The position numbers and the translations under genes are program-made. A DNA stretch of 64,000 nucleotides. Source: Sporolactobacillus pectinivorans (lineage in GTDB: Bacteria; Bacillota; Bacilli; Bacillales; Sporolactobacillaceae). Positions 26,191 to 36,390 of the stretch are shown in pieces. The stretch lies in NCBI RefSeq assembly GCF_002802965.1, contig NZ_NXGA01000001.1, positions 2,382,932 to 2,446,931 on the forward strand. The letters run 5' to 3'. Position 1 is the stretch's first letter. Every line of letters begins with the position of its first letter. The notes below the pieces were generated by a model, which was not told the origin of the DNA, searched no databases, and saw only the letters and a program-made list of their open reading frames with translations.

Positions 26191-27266
26191 ATGTCGTCTG
26201 GTTTATTATCCTCATTGCTAGCTAAAATGACTGTTATTGCCGTTCCCTTCCCTTTTTCACCGTCAACCTGAATCTGCCCATGGTGCACATCCACAATTTT
26301 CTTAACAATCGAAAGGCCGAGCCCATTGCCTCCCTCGGTTCTGACTCGTGAGCGGTCCGCTTTATAAAACCGCTCAAAAAGGTGAATCCGATCTTCCGGA
26401 CGAATCCCGATTCCGCTGTCAGACACTTCAAAAATGGTACTGCCCCTTCGCTGTTTCAAAGTAACAGTCACATTCCCCTTTTCCGGAGTGAATTTGATAC
26501 TGTTCTGAATCAAATTCATCCACACCTGATTCATCAATTCCTGATCAGCTGATAACAAAGCCGGCTCCAGCTTGATGACCATATCAAGCTTCTTCCGGCT
26601 CCACTGAGGTTCAAGTGCCAGAAGAACCTGCCTGATCTGCCGGTCAGCTCTGTACAGCTCAATATGCAAGGGATGGCGGTTATTTTCAAGCACGGTCAAT
26701 TTTAAAAGATTGTCGCTGAGCTTCGACAAGCGATCACTTTCTGACTGGATAATCTGCAAATAATGCCGGTGTTTTTCATCAGGGAGATCCGGGCTTTCAA
26801 GAGCACGGGCAAACCCTTTTATCGATGTCAAAGGAGACTGGATTTCATGTGAAACATTTGATATGAATTCCTGACGGACACGCTCCAGTTGCCCAAGCTC
26901 CTTTGCCATGTAGTGCACACTTTCCACCAGCTGATTAAATGGGTTGTTCTTTACATCCGGTCCCGGTGGAGAGAGAGGCAGATCGAGTTCAATTTCAAAA
27001 TTCCCTTTTGCCATCTGCCGTAGAGCCTGGGTGATTGCCTGAAAATAGCTCAATCGCCTCGGTTTGTATAAGTGCCCAATCATATTGCTGATCACACCAA
27101 ACAGAAGTACGCCAAGTATCGAACTGACGATGTGCCGAATGAACGGATTGAGGGGTAATTGGTAATAGTGGGCGATAAACCCGATCAGAAAATAGAAAAA
27201 AGTCCATAAAATACCAAGAGTCGAAAAAACTGAAACAATAAAGAATACTATCTTAAGCTGTTTCAT
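26181..27266 (-). CDS. Sensor histidine kinase
   Basis: Membrane histidine kinase of 361 residues: two membrane segments (about 5-30 and 43-68) with a very short extracytoplasmic loop, a HAMP-like linker, the H box FISNVSHEIQSPLTSIKGF near 143, N box WMNLIQNSIKF near 250, G1 DSGIGI and G2 GGNGLGLSIV near 315. The short loop suggests sensing within the membrane, as in cell-envelope stress kinases. Start overlaps the regulator stop (ATGA). It follows the response regulator and the glycosyltransferase gene at 28036. Confidence 0.9.
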   Translation of the reverse strand: MKQLKIVFFIVSVFSTLGILWTFFYFLIGFIAHYYQLPLNPFIRHIVSSILGVLLFGVISNMIGHLYKPRRLSYFQAITQALRQMAKGNFEIELDLPLSPPGPDVKNNPFNQLVESVHYMAKELGQLERVRQEFISNVSHEIQSPLTSIKGFARALESPDLPDEKHRHYLQIIQSESDRLSKLSDNLLKLTVLENNRHPLHIELYRADRQIRQVLLALEPQWSRKKLDMVIKLEPALLSADQELMNQVWMNLIQNSIKFTPEKGNVTVTLKQRRGSTIFEVSDSGIGIRPEDRIHLFERFYKADRSRVRTEGGNGLGLSIVKKIVDVHHGQIQVDGEKGKGTAITVILASNEDNKPDDIKP

Positions 27267-27940
27267 AGGCATTCATCCAGTCTGTAACCTAAACCGCGGA
27301 CAGTGTGGATTTTAAAACCGCACTTTTCATCTGAAAAGTGTTCACGTAACCTCTTAATGTGAACATCCACCGTCCGCTCATCGCCATCATAATCATAGCC
27401 CCAAATATTTTCAATCAGGTCATCCCGCGTGAAGGTTCTCCCGGGCATTCCGGCAAGCATAAAAAGAAGTTCGAATTCCTTCAGCGGGAGTGTTATTTGT
27501 TCCGAACCAAAACTTATTTCATATGATTTCCGATTGAGCAGAAGTTTTCCAATACGGAGGGTTTGAGAAGCAGATATTTGATAGCGTTTCAGCAAAGCCT
27601 TCACGCGCATGACCAGCTCAATCGGTTCAAACGGTTTCACCAGATAATCGTCTGCCCCTAATTCAAAACCATGAACCTTCTGCATTGTTGCACCTTTTGC
27701 CGTCAACATTAGTATCGGAATCTGACCATAAGAATCCCGAACCTTTTGGCAAAAAGTCCACCCATCCATATTCGGCATCATAATATCAAGCACAATAAGA
27801 GCGATCTGTTCCTTTTCAAGCCTGTCCAATGCCTGGACACCGTCTGCAGCCTCAATGCACAAAAATCCCTCTTTTTGTAAAAAAACAGTGACAAGTTCCC
27901 GGATATTCGGGTCATCATCAACAATAAGAATACTGTTCAC
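27263..27940 (-). CDS. OmpR/PhoB-type response regulator
   Basis: Transcription factor of 225 residues: receiver domain with acidic pocket (VDDDP), phospho-acceptor Asp in VLDIMMPNMDG near 52, Thr in LTAKG and Lys in LVKPFEP near 103; C-terminal winged helix ending ERTVDVHIKRLREHF. The GTG at 27940 has AGGAAG nine bases upstream; the ATG at 27949 is only one base from it. Likely controls the adjacent envelope glycosyltransferase genes (inference from context). Confidence 0.9.
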   Translation of the reverse strand: MNSILIVDDDPNIRELVTVFLQKEGFLCIEAADGVQALDRLEKEQIALIVLDIMMPNMDGWTFCQKVRDSYGQIPILMLTAKGATMQKVHGFELGADDYLVKPFEPIELVMRVKALLKRYQISASQTLRIGKLLLNRKSYEISFGSEQITLPLKEFELLFMLAGMPGRTFTRDDLIENIWGYDYDGDERTVDVHIKRLREHFSDEKCGFKIHTVRGLGYRLDECL

Positions 27941-28035
27941 GGTACTCATCTTCCTTTTCGAATAACTGGTATCATTATACCCGCTATATGTGAACAGATC
28001 ATGAATTAAAGAAGCTGTCCAGTCGAAGAGAAAAT

Positions 28036-30246
28036 TCATTCCTTGTCCGTAACAAGTTTTGTTCGCCTTTCCGCGTTCCACAAAATCCTTATCACTCCAT
28101 AAATACTTATCATCAGCGTTGCCAGAGGCAAAGTAAACAGAACGCCATATAACGCGCTATTCATATAAGTATGCCTGATCAAACGATAAACCTGGAACTG
28201 AAGATCAATTCCATGCACACTTCGCCCGTTTACATAAAGCGCTCCTTCCGGGTAAATATCCCTTTGTTCATAAATCCCTTTTCCATACATTCCAAGGAAC
28301 AGTTGTGAACCACGCGAACCGGAGATACGCCTAATAATCAGGGTGTAATCGTGCATACCGGGCCGATCAGGTTGATTTCTGATTTTGATCGCTTCAAGGC
28401 CTCTTTTTTTCATTCTTGAACTGCTGAGAATTTTTTGCCCGTATCGTTGCTTCCGCCCTTTTTCCATGATTGTGATCTGATAAACTGCCCGGCCTCTATG
28501 CCCGATTACACCAATGCTGACTCGATTAAAGGGTTCCGCTGTTCTGAATGTCTGTTCGATCTGATGCGTCGCATTAACCACCGCAAATTTATTCCCCTTG
28601 CTGACATGCTGATCTACACTGAAAAGTTCCTGCCATCGTACAGTTTGTGAATAGGGTACATAGTTTTCGACAGCAACGCAGACCGTCAAAACGGACAGAC
28701 ATAGAAGAATGAGCAGAGCAGAGACAAAATAAGAACGTCTCTCTCTCACCTTCTCCATATAAGCGACAGACAGGGCATGTAATTCGATGAGGCCATATGA
28801 TGCTCCAATCAGCTCCAGCAATGTAAACAGCAATGCATAACGCGGTTCTGCTTCCCAGACGAAGACATAAAATAAGATGCTGCCGAACATGCAAATCTGG
28901 ATCAGCAGGTTTTCGTCGATTTTTCTTTTTCTCAAAGATCGAACAACTGAAAAGGCAAGCAGAATCAGAACAGCGATGTGAAAAACCTGAATAATAAAAA
29001 TCACCAGCTGTTTCTGATGTCCAAAAATATAATTATAGGGCACAGAATAATGGGTCGTCGTATTGGTCTGCCAAAAGTATGCCAAGCTTCCGTCACCAAA
29101 CGTGCGGGCTGCTTTTACCGCCCACGTTATGGAGAGACCGGTCACGCCGCGATCTGCAATTCTTTGCTTGATCGCCTTGAAATTCACATCTTTTTTCTGC
29201 TTCTGGGTGGGCTGACTCATCGCCAGCATATAATCTTTATTATTATATCGACCGTTACTGGAAAGCCCCATCAGCAGCCAGCTTATCGTCGGCATTTCCA
29301 ATGCCTGATTTTTTGTAAAGCCAAGATGATTTTCATACTTTTGAGCTGCAAATCCGACTCCAACGATCAAAGCAGCAGAAATCAGCAAACAGATTAATGT
29401 TTTTTTAAAATTTTTGATCAGAAATATATAGAGAATCAAAGCTGGGAGCATCAGTATCATATTTTCTCTGATCTGAAAACTGATTGCAAGAAACAGACCA
29501 AGCAAAATGATGTACCGGATTTTATCCGTATGAGCATATCTATAGGTCAGATATAACAGGAGCGGCGGAAACATCAGGGTCATTGAATCTGTATAAAAAT
29601 AAACGATATAGAAGAAAAGCGGGAAACAGGTCAGTACCATGATTAAAAAAAGAATTGCCGTTTTTTGGTTCAACGCTGATAAAATGAATTTCCATGAGAA
29701 ATAAATTCCGATATTAAGTGATACGGCACAGGCAATTTGATCAGCGGGAATGAAGAAAGCAGGATTACCGAAGCAGAAGAAACGGTAGATCCAATATCTG
29801 ACTACAGTAATAGCAATATTATTGGGATAGATCTGAAAATACTGCAAATTATCCGCCCGATATTTATGTTCAAGCAGGTTTATTGCCTGAAAGAAAGTAT
29901 GCCCACCGTCAAAATCCGGAGGCTGTATGCCGTGAAAGAAGAAAATGATCAGCGTTTCAACTGTCAGAACCATTGCCCAGAGAACGCCCGCAGTCAGCCG
30001 GAGCTGACGCTCACCCATGTGTGAGAACAAATACACCAAAAGGACGAAAAAAAGCACGGCAATCACAGAAAGTAAGAAGAGCGCTGCCGGCACATCAAAG
30101 TAATGGAATCGATTCCCTACAAAGAATCCTCTGACTGGCCAGTCATAGTCCGGAAATAGGAGACTTGCTATAAGGATTAGCAGAATTGCAATAACAAAAA
30201 CAATTGAAAAAATGCTAACAACTTTATTCACCGCGGTTTTCAACAT
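28036..30246 (-). CDS. Large polytopic membrane protein, GT-C glycosyltransferase-like
   Basis: About 736 residues with 12-13 membrane segments and a C-terminal extracytoplasmic domain (about 520-690) before a last helix. The first outer loop has the acidic pair PPDFDGGHTFF near 111, and QIYPNNIAITVVRYW near 138 resembles the GT-C/PMT family acceptor loop. GT-C enzymes use polyprenyl-phosphate sugars outside the membrane. I could not identify a closer family, so donor and acceptor are unknown. Ribosome site AGGTG is close to both ATG 30246 and TTG 30243. First gene before the two-component system. Confidence 0.6.
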   Translation of the reverse strand: MLKTAVNKVVSIFSIVFVIAILLILIASLLFPDYDWPVRGFFVGNRFHYFDVPAALFLLSVIAVLFFVLLVYLFSHMGERQLRLTAGVLWAMVLTVETLIIFFFHGIQPPDFDGGHTFFQAINLLEHKYRADNLQYFQIYPNNIAITVVRYWIYRFFCFGNPAFFIPADQIACAVSLNIGIYFSWKFILSALNQKTAILFLIMVLTCFPLFFYIVYFYTDSMTLMFPPLLLYLTYRYAHTDKIRYIILLGLFLAISFQIRENMILMLPALILYIFLIKNFKKTLICLLISAALIVGVGFAAQKYENHLGFTKNQALEMPTISWLLMGLSSNGRYNNKDYMLAMSQPTQKQKKDVNFKAIKQRIADRGVTGLSITWAVKAARTFGDGSLAYFWQTNTTTHYSVPYNYIFGHQKQLVIFIIQVFHIAVLILLAFSVVRSLRKRKIDENLLIQICMFGSILFYVFVWEAEPRYALLFTLLELIGASYGLIELHALSVAYMEKVRERRSYFVSALLILLCLSVLTVCVAVENYVPYSQTVRWQELFSVDQHVSKGNKFAVVNATHQIEQTFRTAEPFNRVSIGVIGHRGRAVYQITIMEKGRKQRYGQKILSSSRMKKRGLEAIKIRNQPDRPGMHDYTLIIRRISGSRGSQLFLGMYGKGIYEQRDIYPEGALYVNGRSVHGIDLQFQVYRLIRHTYMNSALYGVLFTLPLATLMISIYGVIRILWNAERRTKLVTDKE

Positions 30247-30487
30247 AATCACCTGCAAAAATGATTAGATATTTCTCCGTATTAAAAAATTTTTCGCATA
30301 CACCACTTGTGATTTTATATGTTGTTTCGGAATATTACAATATAACAATTGTAAAAAAAATAAAATATGAGAATTCTCTCATCGTTTATTAATGGACCGC
30401 TCACAGAAGTCCAATGACAAATGGTGTAGAAAGAATGTAGACTTAAAAAGATATTGAAAGATGCCAGATTGAACGGGAAGTGGAAAT

Positions 30488-31213
30488 ATGATCAGAATCA
30501 GTCAGTTTAAGATTAATGTGTTCCTTATTATTGGTAGTATTGCCCTGCTTTTATTCACCTTAGAAAGCGTCACAATTGCACAAAATATACACAGAGTCGG
30601 TAATTTTGACTTTTATACGATACAAACCATCCAGAATCATATATCTCCTTTCAACACCAGCCTGATGATCTCGGCAACCCAGCTTGGCAGCCCTGTCATT
30701 ATGGTACTGTTCTCCGTTCTTCTTCAGTTGCTGCTGTTAAAAAATAAAAAATACGAATTGGCCATCTGGTCTCTCGCTACATTTGTCATTGGAGCAGTTA
30801 TCATTAATCCTTTCCTGAAAATTTTAATTGCGCGTCCGCGCCCAATGTTTCACCGGATCGTTCATGAATCCGGATTCAGTTATCCAAGTGGACACGTGAT
30901 TGCAGCCACACTGTTTTATGGCATGCTGGCAATCATGGCTATTTTTTATTTTAAAAAAATCTATACGCAGATAACAGTGATTTTTATCGCGGGTATTCTC
31001 GTTACCTTAGTTATGGTCTCAAGGATATACCTGGGGGTACATTATCCAAGTGATGTTATTGCGGGTGTCCTTCTGGGCACCGCAATAGACTTTTTCTCCG
31101 CTGGTATATTTGCTGTTAACAGCGCTGCGCTTCATCGTTTCTTTCAACGATATACAGACAGCAAGAATGGAGATCAGGAACATCAGGAAAGTCACCATCA
31201 TTTAAATACCTGA
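30488..31213 (+). CDS. PAP2-family membrane phosphatase
   Basis: Type 2 phosphatidic acid phosphatase of 241 residues, six membrane segments. Motifs: KILIARPRP near 116 (K-x6-RP), SYPSGHV near 137 and SRIYLGVHYPSDV near 178. Members dephosphorylate undecaprenyl pyrophosphate or phosphatidylglycerol phosphate. Standing between two polyprenyl-sugar-dependent transferases, recycling of the lipid carrier is the natural reading (inference). The C-terminal tail is His/Gln-rich. Confidence 0.87.
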   Translation: MIRISQFKINVFLIIGSIALLLFTLESVTIAQNIHRVGNFDFYTIQTIQNHISPFNTSLMISATQLGSPVIMVLFSVLLQLLLLKNKKYELAIWSLATFVIGAVIINPFLKILIARPRPMFHRIVHESGFSYPSGHVIAATLFYGMLAIMAIFYFKKIYTQITVIFIAGILVTLVMVSRIYLGVHYPSDVIAGVLLGTAIDFFSAGIFAVNSAALHRFFQRYTDSKNGDQEHQESHHHLNT

Positions 31214-31255
31214 TCTCGAAATACGTGAGATAAACAGCCCTATTTTTTTCATTCA

Positions 31256-31282
31256 AAGGCTCACTTTATAACGCGGGAGCCT
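31256..31282 (+). terminator. Weak terminator hairpin
   Basis: AAGGCTC and GAGCCTT flank a 13-base loop after the PAP2 gene; the downstream T tract is poor (TATATTTC). Confidence 0.35.
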
Positions 31283-31465
31283 TATATTTCATTACAATTA
31301 CAATGTTTGATTATTTCAGTTAGCTTTCATTTTTATGTGGTAAACTTAGACAGTCTGGAAATGAGCGGTATGTAAAGATATTTTCACCAAATAGTGAAAT
31401 TGCAAGTCTGGCACGGCTCGTTTCATTTACCAGATAATAAATTATTTTCGGAACGAGGAATTATT

Positions 31466-33367
31466 TTGAAAAGGCTGACAAACAGTATAGATCTCTGTTT
31501 GGTTGTGATCGTGTGCCTGTCTCTGGCACTTAATCTATGGGGCACTTGGAGAATAGATATTCCCAATTCTTACTACATGGCTGCCACAGTCAGTATGGTA
31601 CAGAATTTTCACAATTTCTTTTTTGCTTCATTTGATCCTGCGGGTTTTGTCTCTATTGATAAACCACCGCTCGATTTCTGGATTCAGGCCGTTTCGGCAC
31701 TGATTTTCGGAATACATGGCTGGAGTGTTATTCTTCCTCAGGCACTGGCGGAGACAGGCTCTGTTTTTGTCATTTATTATTTGGTCAGGCCTTCTTTTGG
31801 TGTGGTGAGTGCGCGCATCGCATCACTATTGATGGCCATAACTCCTGTTGCTGTCGCTGTTTCAAGGACAAACAATGTGGATTCACTCCTCGTTTTAGTG
31901 TTACTGATTGGTACCTTGTTTCTTTTCAAATCGGTTGGTGACGGCAAAAAGAAAAATCTATTTCTAATGCTTGCATTTGTGTTCATCGGCCTCGGTTTTA
32001 ATATTAAAATGCTGGAAGCTTATATGATAGTGCCTGCTTTTATCATTTTTTATCTAATCGCTTCGAATGAAAAATGGAGAACAAAATTCAGCAAGCTGTT
32101 TCTGGCTATCTGCATCATGACTGTTGTTTCTCTTGCGTGGGCATTGACCGTAGATTCCACCGCTAAAGAAGCCCGTCCCTATGTCGGGAGCAGCATGAGT
32201 AATTCCGTGACAGATCTGGCATTCGGTTATAACGGAACTCAGAGGCTGATGGGGCAATCCACCGGTCTCTCGGGCAGCGGAAGTGTGGACAGCGTTCAGT
32301 CACCGAAACTGTCAGCCGGCCTTACCCGGCTGTTTCGGGTTGGCTATGGAACCCAGATCAGCTGGTTTCTCCCTTTCGCCCTGTTCAGCATTCCGGCAGT
32401 CTTGCTCTTTTTAGGAAAAAAGAAGCCGAAAAACTGGTACAAAGAAAAAAAGGGCAGAGAAACACTTTTTTGGATTACTTTTTTTATCCCGGTATTTTTT
32501 GTTTTCAGTTTTGCCGGTTTTTTTCATCGTTATTATTTTATTATGCTGGCGCCCTCAATTGCTGTATTGTGCGGGATCGGCTGGTCTGTCATGTATCAGA
32601 GCTACAAGAATCATGAAGGGCTGAGACCTTATGTCTTTCCTTTTTCCCTTTTAGCGACTCTGGCCCTCCAAGTCATCTATGTTGGCTATTACAATCTTGT
32701 GGCAGGGCTGGTTCTGGCCCTCGGCGGATTGCTTGTTTTCAGTTATTTTGGTTTCAGGCACATGGGTATGCCTCCCCGCCATCTGAAATTAAGAAATCGC
32801 TTTCTTGTGCGTGCTTCTCTCTTGATTATACTAAGTATTTCACCTTTTTACTGGTCACTGACCCCAGTTTTATTTGGTGGAAACTATGCTTTGCCGGAAG
32901 CGGGTCCACAATTGGAAAACCCGATACAAGCCTTGGAAGCACCAAGCGTACAGACTGACAGGCATCTTATCCATTATTTGTCGATACATCAATCATCAGA
33001 CACTTTCCTTTTTGGAACGATCGATGCCCCCAGCGCCGCACCCTATATTATTAAAACAGGAAAACCGGTCATGGCAATCGGCGGATTTAATGGAACAGAT
33101 CCGATTATAGGTCCGAAACAGTTAGAACAACTAGTCCAGAAGGGAAGAATTCACTACTTTTACCTACCGGCAACGAACCCTTCCAATCATCTCTGGATCA
33201 CCAGCTGGCTCAGGACTCACGGGAGGCTGATTGAAACCAACCAGTGGGAAGGTTCTTCTGCCGCAACAAACAAGAGCACAGGTCAGTACGCTTTGCAAAG
33301 GAATAACATCGGTCAACTCTATGAGTTGAATACGCGTTATTTCTCACAGAATATGAACGGCAACTGA
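31466..33367 (+). CDS. GT39-family glycosyltransferase (YkcB-like)
   Basis: Membrane glycosyltransferase of 633 residues, ArnT/PMT superfamily, close in layout to B. subtilis YkcB. The first loop carries FVSIDKPPLDFWIQ near 58 with the paired acidic and Pro residues of the family; 11-12 membrane segments are followed by a soluble C-terminal domain (about 470-630). Uses polyprenyl-phosphate sugars to decorate an envelope polymer. TTG 31466 has GAGG seven bases upstream; no other start has a site. The partner ykcC-type GT2 gene that would load the lipid carrier is not in the window. Confidence 0.82.
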   Translation: MKRLTNSIDLCLVVIVCLSLALNLWGTWRIDIPNSYYMAATVSMVQNFHNFFFASFDPAGFVSIDKPPLDFWIQAVSALIFGIHGWSVILPQALAETGSVFVIYYLVRPSFGVVSARIASLLMAITPVAVAVSRTNNVDSLLVLVLLIGTLFLFKSVGDGKKKNLFLMLAFVFIGLGFNIKMLEAYMIVPAFIIFYLIASNEKWRTKFSKLFLAICIMTVVSLAWALTVDSTAKEARPYVGSSMSNSVTDLAFGYNGTQRLMGQSTGLSGSGSVDSVQSPKLSAGLTRLFRVGYGTQISWFLPFALFSIPAVLLFLGKKKPKNWYKEKKGRETLFWITFFIPVFFVFSFAGFFHRYYFIMLAPSIAVLCGIGWSVMYQSYKNHEGLRPYVFPFSLLATLALQVIYVGYYNLVAGLVLALGGLLVFSYFGFRHMGMPPRHLKLRNRFLVRASLLIILSISPFYWSLTPVLFGGNYALPEAGPQLENPIQALEAPSVQTDRHLIHYLSIHQSSDTFLFGTIDAPSAAPYIIKTGKPVMAIGGFNGTDPIIGPKQLEQLVQKGRIHYFYLPATNPSNHLWITSWLRTHGRLIETNQWEGSSAATNKSTGQYALQRNNIGQLYELNTRYFSQNMNGN

Positions 33368-33454
33368 CCACCCTTTTCAATTATATGTTATTGAAAAGTA
33401 TTCCATGCATGACTCATCTCCGCAGTCTAGTTTTCGATTGTGCCAAGAGAACAG

Positions 33455-34853
33455 TCACGCCTTCTCCTGATCATGCAGTTTTTGCACTTCTTCATCAATC
33501 CTGGAAAGGTCAATTCTCGCAAAGAGCGGCTGAATGTTCTGAGGTTTCGCTAATGCATAGTCGATCGGTTTCCATGTGAAAGGCCGCAGCTGCAGCATGG
33601 TCCGTATTTTTTGGCTCGAAAAAGGAACAAATGGCGACAACAGCTGGGCAAGATTGGCGATCATATTCAAGCAGTTATTGAGCGTTTTCCGGCAAGCATT
33701 TCTGTCATGATTATACAGCTGCCACGGCTGCTGCTCATCAAAATATTTATTGCCATGACGTATAAAAGAAAAGATTGTTACCAGTGCCGATCTTGTGCTC
33801 AGCGCTTTAATCTGTCTGCCTGCAACCTTGTAGACCGTCCCAATTTCGTTTAGGATTTTTTGATCGAGATCGTCTTGTCTCACTTCAAAGTCTTCAATTT
33901 TATTAATAAACTTCAAGGTGCGATTGACAAAATTACCATAAGCCCCCAGAAGTTCGCTGTTGTGACTGTAGATAAACTCCCGCCATGAAAAATCGCTGTC
34001 ATGGTTTTCCGGAGCATTCACTGTCAGAAAATAACGGATGGAATCCGGATCATAGCGTTCAATGATCTCCGGTGCCCAAACTGCCCAGTTGCGACTTGTT
34101 GAAAGCTTTTTCTTTTCAAGAGTCAAATATTCATTGGAAAGAACATGGGTAGGCAGTGCAGGAATATCGATGCCAAGCAGCACGGCAGGCCAGACAATTG
34201 TATGAAAAGGAATATTATCTTTCCCCTGAACATAATAGGAAACTGCATCTTCATTCCAACAGGCGGAAGCATCACCGCCTGTTTCCTTCTCCCATTGCTT
34301 GCTGGCAGAATAGTAACCCGAAACTGCCTCAATCCAGACATATATTTTTTTATTCTCAAATCCTTTGACCGGAACGGATACCCCGACTGGTAAATCCCGG
34401 GTCACCGCGCGCATCCGCTCCGCAGTGCGGACATTTTCCTTCCACATAACGGTCCGGCAAAAACTGCCTGCAATGGTCACAATAGGTTTGCTTAACCGTC
34501 TGATGATAGATTAAATGTTTCTCATACAGTGTTCGGACAACCTTCCGGACAACCTCATGATGCAACGGATTGTCCGTTCTTGTATAACAATCATAGGTAA
34601 ATCCCAATTTGTCAAAACATTCTTTGAATGAACGATGGTAACGGTCCGCAATTACTTCAGGTGAAACACTCTCCTGTCTCGCACGGATCGAAATCGGTGT
34701 CCCGTTGCAGTCGCTTCCGGAAACATAAAGTACTTTTTCTCCCTTCTGCCTGAAATAACGGGCCAGAATATCCCCGGGCAATAAACTCGACAAATGACCA
34801 AGATGTAATTCTCCATTGGCATAGGGCCAGGCACCAGCAATTAATACAGCCAT
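33455..34853 (-). pseudogene. metG: Methionyl-tRNA synthetase, broken by internal deletion
   Basis: The 5' part (34853-34356) reads as MetRS: HLGH signature in [10 protein letters not shown], then the zinc-ribbon region [12 protein letters not shown] to [11 protein letters not shown]. It then leaves frame and stops. From about 34410 another frame continues with [33 protein letters not shown], the KMSKS-type KLSTS and the anticodon-binding domain to 33455. Roughly 60 residues that normally join ARGD to the RAVTRD segment are missing, and the two frames meet at GCGCGGTGACC, which could encode either end: a deletion through microhomology. No C-terminal tRNA-binding domain. A T-box leader precedes it. 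The cell must have another MetRS. Confidence 0.82.
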
Positions 34854-34887
34854 AATTCACCACTCCTCTTTTAATAAACTATAAAAA

Positions 34888-35225
34888 TAAACCCCCGTTC
34901 TTATGCAGAAGCATAAGGACGAGGGTTGAATTCCACGTGATACCACCTTTATTTACCGATCATTCACACGACCGGCCTCAGAAAGTACAGAGCACAACAG
35001 AACATGCCCGATACCCTGGTTTTTGTAACAAGAACCGAACTTGTCATAGCCTAGGCCTATCCGGAAAGGATGTTGCGTTTAAGACATGCTCATCCAGTCG
35101 AAGTCAGCTCGGTATGCCGCTCTGAGACCATATTCATCAGCCACTCTTTGCTTCTCTCTCACCGTGATGAAGCTCTCTGCGAAAAGGTCGGCTGCCTACT
35201 CTTTCCCTTCATAGCGTTTCTGTTA
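34888..35225 (-). ncRNA. T-box leader of metG
   Basis: On the minus strand the leader shows the AGAGAG and GAAGCAAAGAG blocks of stem I, a candidate specifier ATG (Met) at 35131-35129 in GAATATGG, the T-box AAGGTGGTATCACG at about 34938-34951 and a terminator AACCCTCGTCCTTATGC / GCATAAGAACGGGGGTT ending in T-rich sequence at about 34889. Uncharged tRNA-Met would favour antitermination. The leader looks intact although the gene it controls is not. Confidence 0.88.
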
Positions 35226-35488
35226 TTTACTTGAGCACTATTTTAGTCGTTTCTCAATGAAAAATCAATATATCGGCGTAATCTTGAGGTTGAAAAATCA
35301 TGTTATTAGATGTTAAGTCATGGATATGTTTTATATTTTATTGAGCATAAAACAAGAACACTCATTCCCGTAGATAATGAGTAAAAAATAATTTTGAGGT
35401 CAAAATGTGGTCACGAGGTCAGCAGGTATACCGATTTAAAATCGGTTGCAGGATTTTTTGTATAATTAATGGAAAAAGGACTTATAGC

Positions 35489-36175
35489 ATGAAAAAATAT
35501 TATGAAGCGTTCATGTTTGTTCTGGTTGTAATTTCACTTATTACCATTTCTTTTGAAAATGATTTTGTGAACATATTAGATTGGATTATTTGGGGAATAT
35601 TTGTGATTGATTATTTCTATTTTCTGTTCAGGTCGAAGAACAAAAAACAATATTTCAAAACCCATCTGATTGAACTTGTCGCCATAGTCCCCTTTAGTTC
35701 TGGATTTCGCCTAGCCCGAGGCCTTCGCTTAATCCGTCTTCTCAGGTTAACGGCCATTGGTAGCCGATATGTCGGCCCAGTTTATGCTTTTCTTAAAGAA
35801 CGCGGGCTACATAAAATATTTATCGCTCTTTTCATCATTATCTTAGTCACGCCTATTCCTGTTTCTATGATCGAGCCACACATGCATGACTATTTTGATG
35901 CGCTGTGGTGGACAATCGTTACGACTACGACCGTTGGCTACAGCGACATATCTCCCGTGACACCGGTAGGCCGAGTCATTGCAGTCGTACTAATGATATT
36001 CGGAATAGGATTGATCGGAATCGTGACCAGCTCTATTACGTCCATCCTGATTGAGGACAGCAATAAAAAAGACAAGTTAACAAATATCATCAACGATATA
36101 AGGGAACTAAGCGACGAGGATAAAGAAATTTTACGACAATACGTAAATAGAGCAACAGATAAAATAGAGAATTAA
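35489..36175 (+). CDS. Voltage-gated-type potassium channel
   Basis: Ion channel of 228 residues: S1-S4-like region with an Arg-rich S4 (RLARGLRLIRLLRLTAIGSR near 76), then the pore helix and selectivity filter TTVGYSD near 152 flanked by two helices, and a short acidic coiled C terminus. ATG 35489 has AAAAGGAC seven bases upstream. A palindrome CCGATTTAAAATCGG lies 45 bases before it. Single gene at the left border of the decayed island. Confidence 0.85.
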   Translation: MKKYYEAFMFVLVVISLITISFENDFVNILDWIIWGIFVIDYFYFLFRSKNKKQYFKTHLIELVAIVPFSSGFRLARGLRLIRLLRLTAIGSRYVGPVYAFLKERGLHKIFIALFIIILVTPIPVSMIEPHMHDYFDALWWTIVTTTTVGYSDISPVTPVGRVIAVVLMIFGIGLIGIVTSSITSILIEDSNKKDKLTNIINDIRELSDEDKEILRQYVNRATDKIEN

Positions 36176-36216
36176 AAATTAGGCAAATACATTAATTTCC
36201 CCTACGCTACGATAGG

Positions 36217-36367
36217 CCACTGAAAAACTGTCGATTCTCAAAAAAAAGTACTTATTTGGGAGGCAAAAATGTCTCCCCATATTAGAAAACGCCGCTTAGA
36301 AGCGAATCTAAGGGCTTGTTTTTCATCTGCAAATTTTTGATTTTTAAATTTTGGACTTTTTCAGTGG
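36217..36367. mobile_element. MITE-like element with IS1182-type ends
   Basis: A 151-base segment bounded by perfect 11-base inverted repeats CCACTGAAAAA and TTTTTCAGTGG. The ends resemble IS1182-family termini (CACTGAAAAAGTCC type). No transposase is encoded; a small internal hairpin CGCTTAGAAGCG is present. Likely a non-autonomous derivative or an internally deleted insertion sequence. Confidence 0.6.
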
Positions 36368-36390
36368 TCTCATGGGGGCCAAACAAATTA

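Noticed and set aside
35431..35445. CCGATTTAAAATCGG palindrome resembling a tRNA-Leu (UAA) anticodon arm, a possible phage attachment site
   Set aside because: No acceptor, D or T arm is present around it and no matching repeat was found near the integrase end at 43.3 kb.
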